Of a stretch of DNA of 49,178 nt, positions 7,875 to 15,391 are shown in pieces (the stretch's first letter is position 1; every line of letters begins with the position of its first letter). Made by a program: the position numbers and the translations under genes. The stretch covers positions 1 through 49,178 of the forward strand of contig NZ_CAACUY010000052.1 of assembly GCF_900659615.1 (NCBI RefSeq). The letters run 5' to 3'. This DNA comes from Actinomadura fibrosa (GTDB lineage: Bacteria > Actinomycetota > Actinomycetes > Streptosporangiales > Streptosporangiaceae). The notes under the pieces are model-generated. The model ran no database searches, was not told the DNA's origin, and was given only the letters and a program-made list of their open reading frames with translations.

Positions 7875-8603
7875 ATGAACATAGACAACACCGTCGCCCT
7901 TGTCACCGGAGCCAACCGCGGCCTGGGCCGCGCCTTCGCCCAGCGCCTGCTCGAACGAGGCGCCAGCAAGGTCTACGCCACGGCCCGCCGACCGGAGACC
8001 GTGGACCTGCCCGGCGTCGAGGTACTGCCCCTCGACATCACCGATCCCGCGTCCGTGAGGGCCGCCGCCGAAGCCGCCCCGGACGTCTCGCTCCTCATCA
8101 ACAACGCGGGAATCAGCACGGGAACCGACCTGGTGACCGGCTCGCTGGACGCGGTGCGCCACGAGTTGGAAACCAACATGTTCGGCCACCTGGAGATGAT
8201 CCGGGCCTTCGCGCCGGCGCTCGCCAGGAACGGCGGAGGCGCGATCGTCAACGTCCTCTCCGCCATGTCGTGGTTCGGGACCAAGGGCGCCAACGCCTAC
8301 CACCTGACCAAGGCCGCCGCCTGGGCCATGACCAACGGCGTCCGCCTGGAACTCGCCGAGCAGGGCACGCTCGTCACGGCGGTCCACCTCGGCCTGGCCG
8401 ACACCGACATGGCGGCGGGCTGGCCCGTGGACAAGATCGCGCCATCGGACCTGGCCGACGCGGCGCTCGACGGTGTCGAGGCGGGCTCCGCCGAGGTCCT
8501 CGCCGACCAGTGGAGCCGAGACATCAAGTCCCGCCTGCCGCTGGCGCCGGAAGAGTTCAACGCCGCCATGGACCGCGCCCTGGCAGCCCTGATAGCAGCC
8601 TGA
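7875..8603 (+). CDS. SDR family NAD(P)-dependent oxidoreductase
   Basis: 242 residues, a standard length for a classical short-chain dehydrogenase. Visible are the nucleotide-binding TGANRGLGRAFA near the N-terminus, the LLINNAGIS motif, and the catalytic Tyr-x3-Lys in AYHLTKAAAW with the preceding serine in NVLSAMSW. The ATG is chosen because the -10 element lies only 7 bases upstream. Control by the divergent MerR protein is strongly suggested by the operator. The substrate is unknown. Confidence 0.88.
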   Translation: MNIDNTVALVTGANRGLGRAFAQRLLERGASKVYATARRPETVDLPGVEVLPLDITDPASVRAAAEAAPDVSLLINNAGISTGTDLVTGSLDAVRHELETNMFGHLEMIRAFAPALARNGGGAIVNVLSAMSWFGTKGANAYHLTKAAAWAMTNGVRLELAEQGTLVTAVHLGLADTDMAAGWPVDKIAPSDLADAALDGVEAGSAEVLADQWSRDIKSRLPLAPEEFNAAMDRALAALIAA

Positions 8604-8619
8604 GACCCCGAACAAGCCA

Positions 8620-8645
8620 GCCCGGCCACAAGCCCGTGGCCGGGC
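8620..8645. terminator. Hairpin terminator after the SDR gene
   Basis: A perfect 10-bp stem, GCCCGGCCAC and GTGGCCGGGC, with a 6-base loop, begins 17 bases after the SDR stop. There is no T-run, as is common in high-GC actinobacteria. A C/A-rich stretch follows to about 8700. Confidence 0.65.
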
Positions 8646-8747
8646 ACAACACCACCCCAACCACACACCACCCCAACCACCCACCCCGACACCAAACGTT
8701 CCGCCCACCCGAGTGCCATCAGCGAACACGGCCAGAGAAGATGGTTC

Positions 8748-8780
8748 GTGTAGTACACGGCCGGGTAGCATGTAATACAT
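8748..8780. promoter_or_regulatory. Twin palindromic operators upstream of toxin-antitoxin pair
   Basis: There are two perfect 11-base palindromes, GTGTAGTACAC (8748-8758) and ATGTAATACAT (8770-8780). They share the core TGTANTACA, and their centres are 22 bases apart (two helical turns). They lie 10-42 bases before the toxin ATG. A -10-like TAGCAT (8766-8771) sits between and overlaps them. This is the arrangement expected of autoregulation by a ribbon-helix-helix antitoxin. Confidence 0.65.
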
Positions 8781-8789
8781 CATGGGCCT

Positions 8790-9092
8790 ATGAGGAAGGC
8801 GGCTCCCGACAAGATCCCCGACCAGCTCGACTGGGACGAGGCGAACATCGGACACGTCCGGCACGGAGGCATCACCCCTGAACAGGTCGAACAAGCTGTA
8901 CGCAATCCCCATCGGGTCTTCCTCGCCGGCGGCGACGATGAGGAGATACGTCTCATGATGTCCGGGGAGACGAACGGGGGCAGGCGCATTATCGTGATCT
9001 TCGAATGGCCGCTCTACGACCGCTGGGGTCAGGAGTTCCTTGATTGGGCCAGGCCGATCACTGCCTATGACGATCCCCGGAGCACCCGATGA
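8790..9092 (+). CDS. BrnT-like toxin of a type II toxin-antitoxin pair
   Basis: 100 residues. The start LDWDEANIGHVRHGGITPEQ followed by EQAVRNP matches the BrnT pattern (WD-x-N-x2-H-x-x-HG-x-T-x-E-x-x-E). A beta-hairpin region follows, with GGRRIIVIFEWPLYD. BrnT-type proteins are small RNase toxins with a RelE-like fold (family knowledge). No ribosome site is evident before the ATG, so a short or absent leader is possible. The stop overlaps the next start as ATGA, coupling it to the putative antitoxin. The toxin-first order matches brnTA. Toxicity is inferred. Confidence 0.6.
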   Translation: MRKAAPDKIPDQLDWDEANIGHVRHGGITPEQVEQAVRNPHRVFLAGGDDEEIRLMMSGETNGGRRIIVIFEWPLYDRWGQEFLDWARPITAYDDPRSTR

Positions 9093-9562
9093 GCGATGAC
9101 ATGAAAGACGAGACCGAAACCAGAGCCAAGCCGAAGCCCGACTTCGTACGCCGCCCCCTGAAGGGCATGAGCGAGAGCGAGGAGGTCGAGCACCACCTGA
9201 AGCGACGAGGCGAGGCCGCCGCGTACATCGAGGCGATCGAGTCCGGAACAGTACCCAACCGTGTCAACGTTCAGTCGCTGCGCCTGTCCGATGCCGAGGC
9301 CGATCTCCTGCGCGAAGCCGCCGAGGCAACCGGCACGAAGGTCTCGGCGTTCATCAGGGATGCCGCCCTGGTCGCCGCGAGAGCCGCGCTTTCCGCCGAC
9401 CCTGAGGTCGTGTGGACCGTCGATCATGAAGCGATGCGCGAACTGGCACTCACTCTGGAGGGTGCTCTCAACGCCGTTCAGGACGCAGCAGAACCGGAGT
9501 CCCACCCCGGATCCGCGCACCGGCTGCTACGCCGAGCGCTCCGGGCCAGGGAAAGCGCGTAG
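9089..9562 (+). CDS. Ribbon-helix-helix antitoxin-like protein
   Basis: 157 residues. The N-terminal ~70 residues are charged, with conserved-looking LKGMSESEEVEHHLKRRGE. The middle, NVQSLRLSDAEADLLREAAE then GTKVSAFIRDAALVAARAAL, is a ribbon-helix-helix module (beta strand followed by two helices, as in CopG/DUF1778 proteins). The C-terminal ~50 residues are helical. It overlaps the toxin stop by four bases. It probably neutralises the toxin and represses the promoter through the palindromes at 8748-8780. At 157 residues it is long for an antitoxin, so the extra N-terminal part may be the toxin-wrapping segment. Confidence 0.6.
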   Translation: MSDDMKDETETRAKPKPDFVRRPLKGMSESEEVEHHLKRRGEAAAYIEAIESGTVPNRVNVQSLRLSDAEADLLREAAEATGTKVSAFIRDAALVAARAALSADPEVVWTVDHEAMRELALTLEGALNAVQDAAEPESHPGSAHRLLRRALRARESA

Positions 9563-9647
9563 ACCTGCGACCGCCTCAGGAACCCGCGGGGACTACACGA
9601 CCACCGTGCTCTTCGGCGGAGTTTCGGCCCGGCCGTCCGGCAGCGGG

Positions 9648-10181
9648 TCAGGTCCTATGGCAGGCCGCGCAGGCGTCGAGGCGGCGGTGCAGGCGACGTA
9701 GGTCGAGTAGGGCGTTGGTCGGGAACGGGTGGCAGCACAACCGGAGGTAGCCGTCCTCGCCGTACTCGTCCAGGACGGCCTGCGCGGCGTTCATGGCCGC
9801 GTGCGCGAACGCCGTCCGCGGCCGTCGTGACCGCCACATGACCTCCCCGGCGCTGTCGGGCAGGTCCGGGCTGGTCATCATGTCTTTGAGCAGCAGCACC
9901 GTGACTTCTACCTCGGGTCCGGGTTCGATGCGGCGCGTCACCCAGCGAGCCTCGTCCGCGCCAAGGTCGAAGAAGAAGCGGTTCGTCGCCAGCGGCCCGT
10001 AGAGGTTCGTCATCCCGTACAGGAGGTCGGCGAATCCGTCCCACAGGTCCGTGGGCACCAGGCTCAAGCGCCGGTCCCGATCGCCGATCCCGCAGACCGC
10101 CAAGCCGACACCGCGCAGTTCCCACTTGAGCGAGATATCCGTTTCGACGGGCTCCCCGGACCCTGCGCCGGGGGACGTCAT
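9648..10181 (-). CDS. Hypothetical protein
   Basis: 177 residues, soluble, with no recognised family. It has a hydrophobic core strand (GVGLAVCGIG), the segment DLWDGFADLLYGMTNLYGP, and a C-terminus with four cysteines (LRLCCHP and CAACHRT) plus histidines that could bind a metal. A perfect 6-bp hairpin (10188-10202) lies directly before its weak AGGA ribosome site, which could limit translation. Neighbours are also hypothetical. Confidence 0.6.
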   Translation of the reverse strand: MTSPGAGSGEPVETDISLKWELRGVGLAVCGIGDRDRRLSLVPTDLWDGFADLLYGMTNLYGPLATNRFFFDLGADEARWVTRRIEPGPEVEVTVLLLKDMMTSPDLPDSAGEVMWRSRRPRTAFAHAAMNAAQAVLDEYGEDGYLRLCCHPFPTNALLDLRRLHRRLDACAACHRT

Positions 10182-10270
10182 CGTCCTGGGCGGAAACCGC
10201 CCTTCCTGCTAGCCATGGCGCCTATCGTGCAGGCCGACCCTCGCACAAGCAACCCGAGCCGCACCACGGC

Positions 10271-10942
10271 TTAGCCGGACAAGCCTGTCGGCCATGATTC
10301 CGAGACCGTTTCCAGGTCGGGCACGACATCGCGCCAGGCGCGCACCTCCGCTGCCAATCCCGCGTCCACGATGAGATCGACAATGGGTGCGATGCGGGTC
10401 AGCGCCCGTTCCATGTCGAGGAGTTCTCGCGCGCTCCGGTACTCGTCGGTGCCGGACAGGTCCCGCAGGGAGACAGCAATGTCCTCGCCGGGACGGACGA
10501 AGTCATCCTCGGTCAACGTGATCGAGCGAAGATGGGCGGCGCGGTCGGCCGCCTCCTGGCGGCTCATCGGGAAGCCGCCGAGAGTCCGCTGTGCGATCTC
10601 GTCGGGCCGAAGGATCGCAGGAAGTTCCGTCATCGCGTAACCAGCTTCCAGCGCCGACCTCGACAGCAGAACCAGGTCATCGACTGCGTGCACCAGGGGG
10701 AGCCCCCGTCCCAGCGCACATTCGACGAGCAAAGCGACAACTTCCATATCGACGGCCGGACCGTCGAACCGCCATCCGGCCCACCGGTAGCGCACACACT
10801 GAACGGCCGCCTCGATGAGGCCCAGCCACCAGTGGAAGGGACTGACGCCCACCGGCTGGTGGTCCAGAAGCCACTGCCTGCGCGAGGACGGATCGAGGTC
10901 GGCAAGCCGGCGAAGCACGAGGTCAGGCGTATCGTCAGCCAT
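10271..10942 (-). CDS. Hypothetical protein
   Basis: 223 residues, acidic, mostly helical, with no membrane segment or signal. Blocks such as DLVLRRLADLDPSSRRQWLL, PFHWWLGLIEAAVQC and DEIAQRTLGGFPMSRQEAAD are visible, but I recognise no domain. A weak purine-rich ribosome site precedes this ATG; a GTG or ATG up to ten codons upstream is also possible. It lies 246 bases downstream of the RsbW-like gene on the same strand, with no clear coupling. Confidence 0.55.
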   Translation of the reverse strand: MADDTPDLVLRRLADLDPSSRRQWLLDHQPVGVSPFHWWLGLIEAAVQCVRYRWAGWRFDGPAVDMEVVALLVECALGRGLPLVHAVDDLVLLSRSALEAGYAMTELPAILRPDEIAQRTLGGFPMSRQEAADRAAHLRSITLTEDDFVRPGEDIAVSLRDLSGTDEYRSARELLDMERALTRIAPIVDLIVDAGLAAEVRAWRDVVPDLETVSESWPTGLSG

Positions 10943-11024
10943 CCGCCCACTCCCGTCAGCGGCACCGCACACCGCACGTCCTTGGGGACACCCATCATCG
11001 AGTGATCCCGAGGCCTATAAAGCA

Positions 11025-11414
11025 TCAGGCGCGGACGGGTTCGATTTCGGCCCAGACCACCTTGCCGCCTTCACTCAGGGGACGCGTCCCCCAGCGACGC
11101 ACGAGGGCGTCCATCAGCAGCAGCCCCCGCCCGTTCTCGGCGGCAAGGTCGACCGGCCGGAGGACCGGCGGAGCGTCGGACCGGTCCCACGCCTCCACCA
11201 CCGCGGCACCGTCCTCCTTGCGGTAAGCCCGCACGACCACCGGATCCCCTTCACGCGACCCGTGCCGGATCGCGTTCGTGGTGATCTCACTGACCACCGT
11301 CTTCGCCACGTAGTCCTCAAGCCCCCACGCCCCGAAGACCAGCGCGACGAACTCGCGCGCCTGCCTGATCGACGGCAGCTCGGCCTTCACCACGATCGCC
11401 GCGGGCTCCGCCAT
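11025..11414 (-). CDS. RsbW/SpoIIAB-like ATP-binding protein (putative anti-sigma factor)
   Basis: 129 residues, the length of a single GHKL/HATPase domain. The N-box is VVSEITTNAIRHG, G1 is EAWDRSDAPP and G2 is ENGRGLLLMDALV. Such stand-alone serine kinases act as anti-sigma or anti-anti-sigma partners. A very strong ribosome site, GGAGGTGATC, lies before the ATG. It is divergent from the Scr1-type HTH gene across 125 bases, an arrangement known from WhiJ-like developmental loci of actinomycetes. Its partner is not identified. Confidence 0.85.
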   Translation of the reverse strand: MAEPAAIVVKAELPSIRQAREFVALVFGAWGLEDYVAKTVVSEITTNAIRHGSREGDPVVVRAYRKEDGAAVVEAWDRSDAPPVLRPVDLAAENGRGLLLMDALVRRWGTRPLSEGGKVVWAEIEPVRA

Positions 11415-11506
11415 AAACGATCACCTCCCTATCTTTTGTGACTCTGCGCACAGGATGAACTCCAAGGCGTAATGTCAGCGGAGAAGCGACAGCTCACAAA
11501 GATGTC

Positions 11507-11525
11507 GGTGTCACCAGGTGACGCC
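11507..11525. promoter_or_regulatory. Palindromic operator candidate upstream of the HTH gene
   Basis: GGTGTCACCAGGTGACGCC is a 19-base palindrome with one mismatched pair, whose central 11 bases (TCACCAGGTGA) are perfect. It ends 14 bases before the ATG at 11540. It would suit autoregulation by the Scr1-type HTH protein. Confidence 0.45.
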
Positions 11526-11539
11526 GGAGAGGACCCCCC

Positions 11540-12319
11540 ATGGTGACCAGGAAGCCAACTCCCCACACGCTGGCCTTCGGCGTCGAAGTCGCCCGCGTCC
11601 GCCAAGATCGAGCGCTTACCCGGCTTGAACTGGCCAAACTCGTGACGTGCAGCCGCTCCTACATCGCTCAAGTCGAGCTCGGCACCACTCGGTGCCGTGA
11701 GGACTTCGCCGGACGGCTGGACAAGGCCATGGACTGCGCCCCCACCCTCGCGGACGCGTGGGACGACCTCCTGCGCTCTGCCGCGTACCCCAAGTACTTC
11801 AGCGACTACCCCAAGGCGGAGTCGACGGCCGCACTCCTCCGCGCCTTCGAGCTCACGGCCGTGTTCGGCCTCTTCCAGATCGAGGCGTACATGCATGCTC
11901 TGCTCGACTCGGAGCAGGCCGTCGAAGCCCGTCTCAAGCGCCAGGCGATCCTGAAGCGCCAGAACCCGCCGCAAGTCAGCGTCGTGCTCAGCGAGCCGAT
12001 CCTGTACGCCGACGTCGGCGGCGCGTCCCTCATGAAGGCGCAGTGCGAGCGCCTCATAGAGGTCGCGCGGATGCCGAACGTCGCACTACAGATCGCCCCC
12101 ACCGGCCGATACTGGGAACTGGACGGGTCATTCAATCTGGCGAGCCAGAGCACCGGCGAGGAATTGCTCTACATGTGCAACGCCCGAGGCGGGGTGACCA
12201 CGGATGACCCGAGCGATATCTTGTACATCGTCAGCCAATTCTCAAGCATCCAGGCTCACGCCATGAACGCGGACGAGAGCATCGAGTGCATACGGAAGGC
12301 GGTCGTCCGATGGAGCTGA
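11540..12319 (+). CDS. Scr1-type (WhiJ-like) HTH regulator with DUF5753 domain
   Basis: 259 residues. An N-terminal Cro/C1-type HTH (FGVEVARVRQDRALTRLELA, then SRSYIAQVELGTTRC) is followed by the large DUF5753 region (FGLFQIEAYMHALLDSEQA, VVLSEPILYADVGG, NVALQIAPTGRYWELDG). It overlaps the first DUF397 gene by 10 bases. From family knowledge this HTH plus DUF397 pair, usually beside an RsbW-like gene, acts in developmental control and has been compared with toxin-antitoxin systems. Confidence 0.9.
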   Translation: MVTRKPTPHTLAFGVEVARVRQDRALTRLELAKLVTCSRSYIAQVELGTTRCREDFAGRLDKAMDCAPTLADAWDDLLRSAAYPKYFSDYPKAESTAALLRAFELTAVFGLFQIEAYMHALLDSEQAVEARLKRQAILKRQNPPQVSVVLSEPILYADVGGASLMKAQCERLIEVARMPNVALQIAPTGRYWELDGSFNLASQSTGEELLYMCNARGGVTTDDPSDILYIVSQFSSIQAHAMNADESIECIRKAVVRWS

Positions 12320-12486
12320 TCAGATGGCGGAAATCCCAGCGGAGCGGCTCACAAGGTGATGCGTGCGTGGAGGTCGCCGCGCTGGGTGATGGCATCGGCG
12401 TCCGGGACAGCAAGGATCCCGAGGGTGGGCATCTGACTCTCGACCGGAGCGCCTTCCGGGCGTTCCTGGCGGATCTCAAGCACTGA
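12310..12486 (+). CDS. DUF397 protein, copy 1
   Basis: 58 residues, the usual DUF397 size. Signature blocks are WRKSQRSGSQGDACVEVA and GVRDSKDPEGGHLTLDRSAF, then FLADLKH. The ATG overlaps the end of the HTH gene by 10 bases, so the two are coupled. DUF397 proteins are small acidic partners of Scr1-type HTH proteins; the mechanism is unclear. Confidence 0.9.
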   Translation: MELIRWRKSQRSGSQGDACVEVAALGDGIGVRDSKDPEGGHLTLDRSAFRAFLADLKH

Positions 12487-12517
12487 TCTCACCTGGTTCC
12501 CGGAAGGCGGACCGATC

Positions 12518-12718
12518 GTGGACGTGGTCGAGTGGCGCAAGTCGCGGCGGAGCGACGCCCAAGGCGATGCGTGTGTGGAGGTGGCTCGGGTCGGTGGGGC
12601 CGTCGCGGTGCGGGACTCCAAGGATCCGGACGGGCCTCGGCTCATGATCACTTCGGCTGCCTTGCGCGATGTTCTGGACGCGTTGACCTCGGGCTCTCCA
12701 GGATTCCAGTCCGAGTAA
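12518..12718 (+). CDS. DUF397 protein, copy 2
   Basis: 66 residues, starting with GTG 31 bases after copy 1. Shared blocks are WRKSRRSDAQGDACVEVA and AVRDSKDPDGPRL, so the two genes are a tandem duplication. The C-terminus is longer (TSGSPGFQSE). The stop overlaps the next start as TAATG. Confidence 0.88.
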   Translation: MDVVEWRKSRRSDAQGDACVEVARVGGAVAVRDSKDPDGPRLMITSAALRDVLDALTSGSPGFQSE

Positions 12719-13278
12719 TGCCGGAACCGCTGCGGTTGGCTCCCTCACGGCGTCCGTTCGTCCAGGTCGTGTTGCTTACCGCTGTTGGGCCGGTACTCGG
12801 CGTGGCGGCTGAGGTATTGCGCGTCCAGACCGCCGGGCGGAATGCGGACGCGCATGCCATCGGCACGATTTTGGTTTTTGTCGGGGCGGTGGTGACGCTG
12901 GTCTGCGTCCGGAGCTTGGCGATCACGGTCCGGGGGTTCACCGAGGTGTGGCCGGACGGGCTGTACAACCGTCTGGTCGGACGGGTCGCGCGGGTGACCT
13001 GGGAGCAGGCCGAGAGGTTCGAGGTCGTGCCGACGCCGTTCGGGCGGTTCGTGCAGGTCGTGATCGATGACGGAGCGCGCATATCCCTGGCGGCGCCGCG
13101 GGCCGGGTTGCTCATCCGGAGTGACGAGTTCGACCGCCGTCTTTCGGATCTCTGCTCGCGTCCGGGCGGTGGGCGGGCGCCGGTGGCGGTTCGCCATCGC
13201 TCCCGCTATCTGCTCATCGCTCAGGTCTTTCTGCTCGCTATTTTCGCGGCGGCGCTCGTCTCGTTGGCGTTGCGGTGA
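12718..13278 (+). CDS. Membrane protein with bacterial PH-like domain
   Basis: 186 residues. Two membrane segments lie at about 15-34 and 52-72 (AIGTILVFVGAVVTLVCVRS). A soluble beta-rich section follows: RGFTEVWPDGLYNRLVGRVA, then VTWEQAERFEVVPTPFGRF, which is PH-domain-like. A third membrane segment is at the C-terminus (LLIAQVFLLAIFAAALVSLA). The ATG overlaps the stop of DUF397 copy 2, so it belongs to the same transcript. Function unknown. Confidence 0.7.
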   Translation: MPEPLRLAPSRRPFVQVVLLTAVGPVLGVAAEVLRVQTAGRNADAHAIGTILVFVGAVVTLVCVRSLAITVRGFTEVWPDGLYNRLVGRVARVTWEQAERFEVVPTPFGRFVQVVIDDGARISLAAPRAGLLIRSDEFDRRLSDLCSRPGGGRAPVAVRHRSRYLLIAQVFLLAIFAAALVSLALR

Positions 13279-13288
13279 GCGAAGGGCG

Positions 13289-13792
13289 TCACTGCCAGTA
13301 GGGGGTGTGGGACTCGATCTCCTCGGGGACGCGCAGGCGGCCGTCCTCGACGATGAGCGGTGTGATCTCGGTGCTCTCACAGAAACGCAGATAGCCGGCG
13401 AAGTAGTCGAGTCGGGGATTGGACGAGACGGTGATGAGCCAGGTCAGGAGGGTTCGGAGCAGGTAGAACTCGTCCGGGTGCATCTCCTGGCGTACCGTCA
13501 GCGCCCAGCCGCGTGGGTGCTTGCGCTCGACCAGATCGGCGACCAGGGCGCCGCCGATCGCGCGGCTGAAACCGCGGTCCGCGAAAGCGGGGTCCGGGTC
13601 GGGGGTCTCCCATTCGCAGTCGGGGTCCTCGGGGTCGCCGAGGGGGTAGGTCGCCAGGTAGTTGCCGCTGCCGATCGGCAGGTCGGCGGGACGTTCGCCT
13701 CCGTTCACGTGCCACCGGAGTTCGGCGAGTTCCGCGTCGGGGACGTCGGGGCGGAGGTCGATCGCCAGCACGACTTCGTAGAGGTCTCCCAC
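13289..13792 (-). CDS. Hypothetical protein
   Basis: 167 residues, acidic and soluble, starting with GTG. Segments include LYEVVLAIDLRPDVPDAEL, ELRWHVNGGE and HPDEFYLLRTLLTWLITVSS, then LDYFAGYLRFCE. I recognise no characterised family. It converges on the PH-domain gene with 10 bases between stops. Confidence 0.6.
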   Translation of the reverse strand: MGDLYEVVLAIDLRPDVPDAELAELRWHVNGGERPADLPIGSGNYLATYPLGDPEDPDCEWETPDPDPAFADRGFSRAIGGALVADLVERKHPRGWALTVRQEMHPDEFYLLRTLLTWLITVSSNPRLDYFAGYLRFCESTEITPLIVEDGRLRVPEEIESHTPYWQ

Positions 13793-13821
13793 CCGGCGAC
13801 CTTATCGCCGCGTCCGGTTTT

Positions 13822-14313
13822 TCAGGGCAGTGCGGACGGCCAGAGGCCCGTCAGTGAGATCGCCTCCGCGGGTGTCTTCGCATAGAGGACGCCGGGGAGC
13901 TGCCGGTGGAATTCCTCGGTGAAATGCCATTCCCCGAGCTGGACGACCGGGATCCGCCCGTGGTGGACGGTCCGCGCGATCGTGGCGAGCGTGTCCCAGG
14001 ATCCGCCGACGGCTATGAGGGCGTCCCCGGCTCCGGCGATGACGGTGTCGCGGGCGTCGCCGAGGCCGGTCGGGACGACGGCCGATAGGTCGGGACCCGC
14101 TCCGTCCCGGTCGGTCCCGGCGAGGATGCCGACGGCCGTGCCGCGCGCCGACTTGGCGCCGGCGGCGACCGCGGCGGTCACTCCGCGGTGACCGCCGCAG
14201 ATCACGACCGCGCCGCGGCGGGCGAGGAGCACGCCGACCTCGTGGGCGTTGACCCAGTCGTCGTCGGTGCAGTCGCGCGGTCCGCAGACCGCCACCTGGA
14301 TCGGGACCGTCAT
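13822..14313 (-). CDS. SLOG-fold protein, TIGR00725/LOG-like
   Basis: 163 residues. A Rossmann-like nucleotide-binding fold shows in VAVCGPRDC, VVICGGHRGVTAAVAAGAKS, GILAGTDRDGAG and DALIAVGGSWDTLATIARTV. The GG-x-RG and GG-x-x-T motifs fit the TIGR00725 branch of the LOG/SLOG superfamily; the full LOG phosphoribohydrolase motif PGGxGTxxE is not intact (GGSWDTLATI). The start overlaps the aquaporin stop as ATGA. Function uncertain: nucleotide sensing or hydrolysis. Confidence 0.8.
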   Translation of the reverse strand: MTVPIQVAVCGPRDCTDDDWVNAHEVGVLLARRGAVVICGGHRGVTAAVAAGAKSARGTAVGILAGTDRDGAGPDLSAVVPTGLGDARDTVIAGAGDALIAVGGSWDTLATIARTVHHGRIPVVQLGEWHFTEEFHRQLPGVLYAKTPAEAISLTGLWPSALP

Positions 14314-14987
14314 GATCCGACGGGCGTGGGCTCGGCCGGCGAGGTCTCCACGGGGGTGCCGTGGTCCTCGGGGTTCAGCACGAGGAAGATCCCGGCGGCG
14401 ACGGCCGCGCCGGCGAGGTCGGCGAGCAGCCAGATCCAGATCTTCGACCAGGCGAACAGGCCCATGGTCGCCGCGCCGAGCGCGACCGCCGGGTTGAACG
14501 CGCCGCCGGAGACGCCGCCGACCGCGAAGGCTCCCGCGGCCACGGTGAAGCCGATGGCCAGCCCGTAGAAGCTGTTGACCGGGTGGTCGCGGCTGGTGGC
14601 CACGTTGAGGACGACGAAGGCGAGCGCGAAGGTGAACAGCGCCTCGGCGAGCAGCGCGACCCCGATGCCGCGTCCGGTCGGTGAGAGTTCCGCCACCGGG
14701 CCAGGGTTGACGATGTAGTCGGCCGTGAGGGCGGCGAGGACGCCGGCGACGACCTGGGCGACCCAGTACGCGGCGGCGTCCCCGGGCGCGATGCGGCCGC
14801 GGACGAGGACCGCCAGGGTGACGGCCGGGTTGTAGTGGCCGCCGGAGATGTGCCCGCCCGCGTAGACCATGACCATCAGGACGGCGCCGATGGCGAGCGG
14901 CGCCAGCGGCACCTTCCCGAGGACGGTGCAGCCCACCGTGAAGACGAGAAAGAACGTACCGATGAACTCGGTGAGATAATTGCGCAC
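14310..14987 (-). CDS. MIP family channel (aquaporin/glycerol facilitator-like)
   Basis: 225 residues with six membrane segments and both pore motifs: NPA in SGGHYNPAVTLAVL (Asn53-Ala55) and NPA in GGAFNPAVALGAA near residue 171. The start is GTG preceded by GGGGAGAG; the frame stays open upstream into the repeat region, but that is not a plausible protein. It conducts water or small solutes. It is translationally coupled to the SLOG protein, an uncommon pairing. Confidence 0.9.
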   Translation of the reverse strand: MRNYLTEFIGTFFLVFTVGCTVLGKVPLAPLAIGAVLMVMVYAGGHISGGHYNPAVTLAVLVRGRIAPGDAAAYWVAQVVAGVLAALTADYIVNPGPVAELSPTGRGIGVALLAEALFTFALAFVVLNVATSRDHPVNSFYGLAIGFTVAAGAFAVGGVSGGAFNPAVALGAATMGLFAWSKIWIWLLADLAGAAVAAGIFLVLNPEDHGTPVETSPAEPTPVGS

Positions 14988-15199
14988 GGCTGATCTCTCC
15001 CCTCCGCGCACGCCAATTCCGCTCTGTACCTCCGAACATGACAGAACTCCCGGGGAATAGCATTTTCTTGACCGGAAGCGGCTCCGTTGAACCGGAGCGT
15101 TCCAATGCACGTCGGCGTCGCTCCGGTGCCTTTCTGACGACGAAATGATCGACGTTGACGGAAAGGAGTTCGATCCCGGGGCCACTGGTGGTCCTGGGA

Positions 15200-15287
15200 C
15201 CGGACGCCGGCCGGACGTCGGCCGGACGTCGGCCGGACGTCGGTCGGAGGTCGGTCGGACGTCGGCCGGACCTCGGTCGGACGTCGG
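15200..15287. repeat. 8 tandem copies of an 11-bp repeat
   Basis: Eight back-to-back 11-base units with consensus YCGGACGTCGG, of which three are identical. Each unit contains the self-complementary core CCGACGTCGG or close to it. The period equals one helical turn and is not a multiple of three. Confidence 0.9.
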
Positions 15288-15307
15288 TCGCCGCCGATGG
15301 CCTCGGG

Positions 15308-15375
15308 ACCGGACACCGGTCCCGCAGGGCCGCACCGGACACCGGTCCCGCGGGCCCCCGCGCCGGACACCGCGA
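15308..15375. repeat. 26-bp direct repeat (two copies and a partial)
   Basis: ACCGGACACCGGTCCCGC occurs at 15308 and 15334 (period 26), followed by a degenerate third copy near 15362. The unit contains the palindrome ACCGGT. Confidence 0.75.
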
Positions 15376-15391
15376 TCTCGGGGATCCCGGA

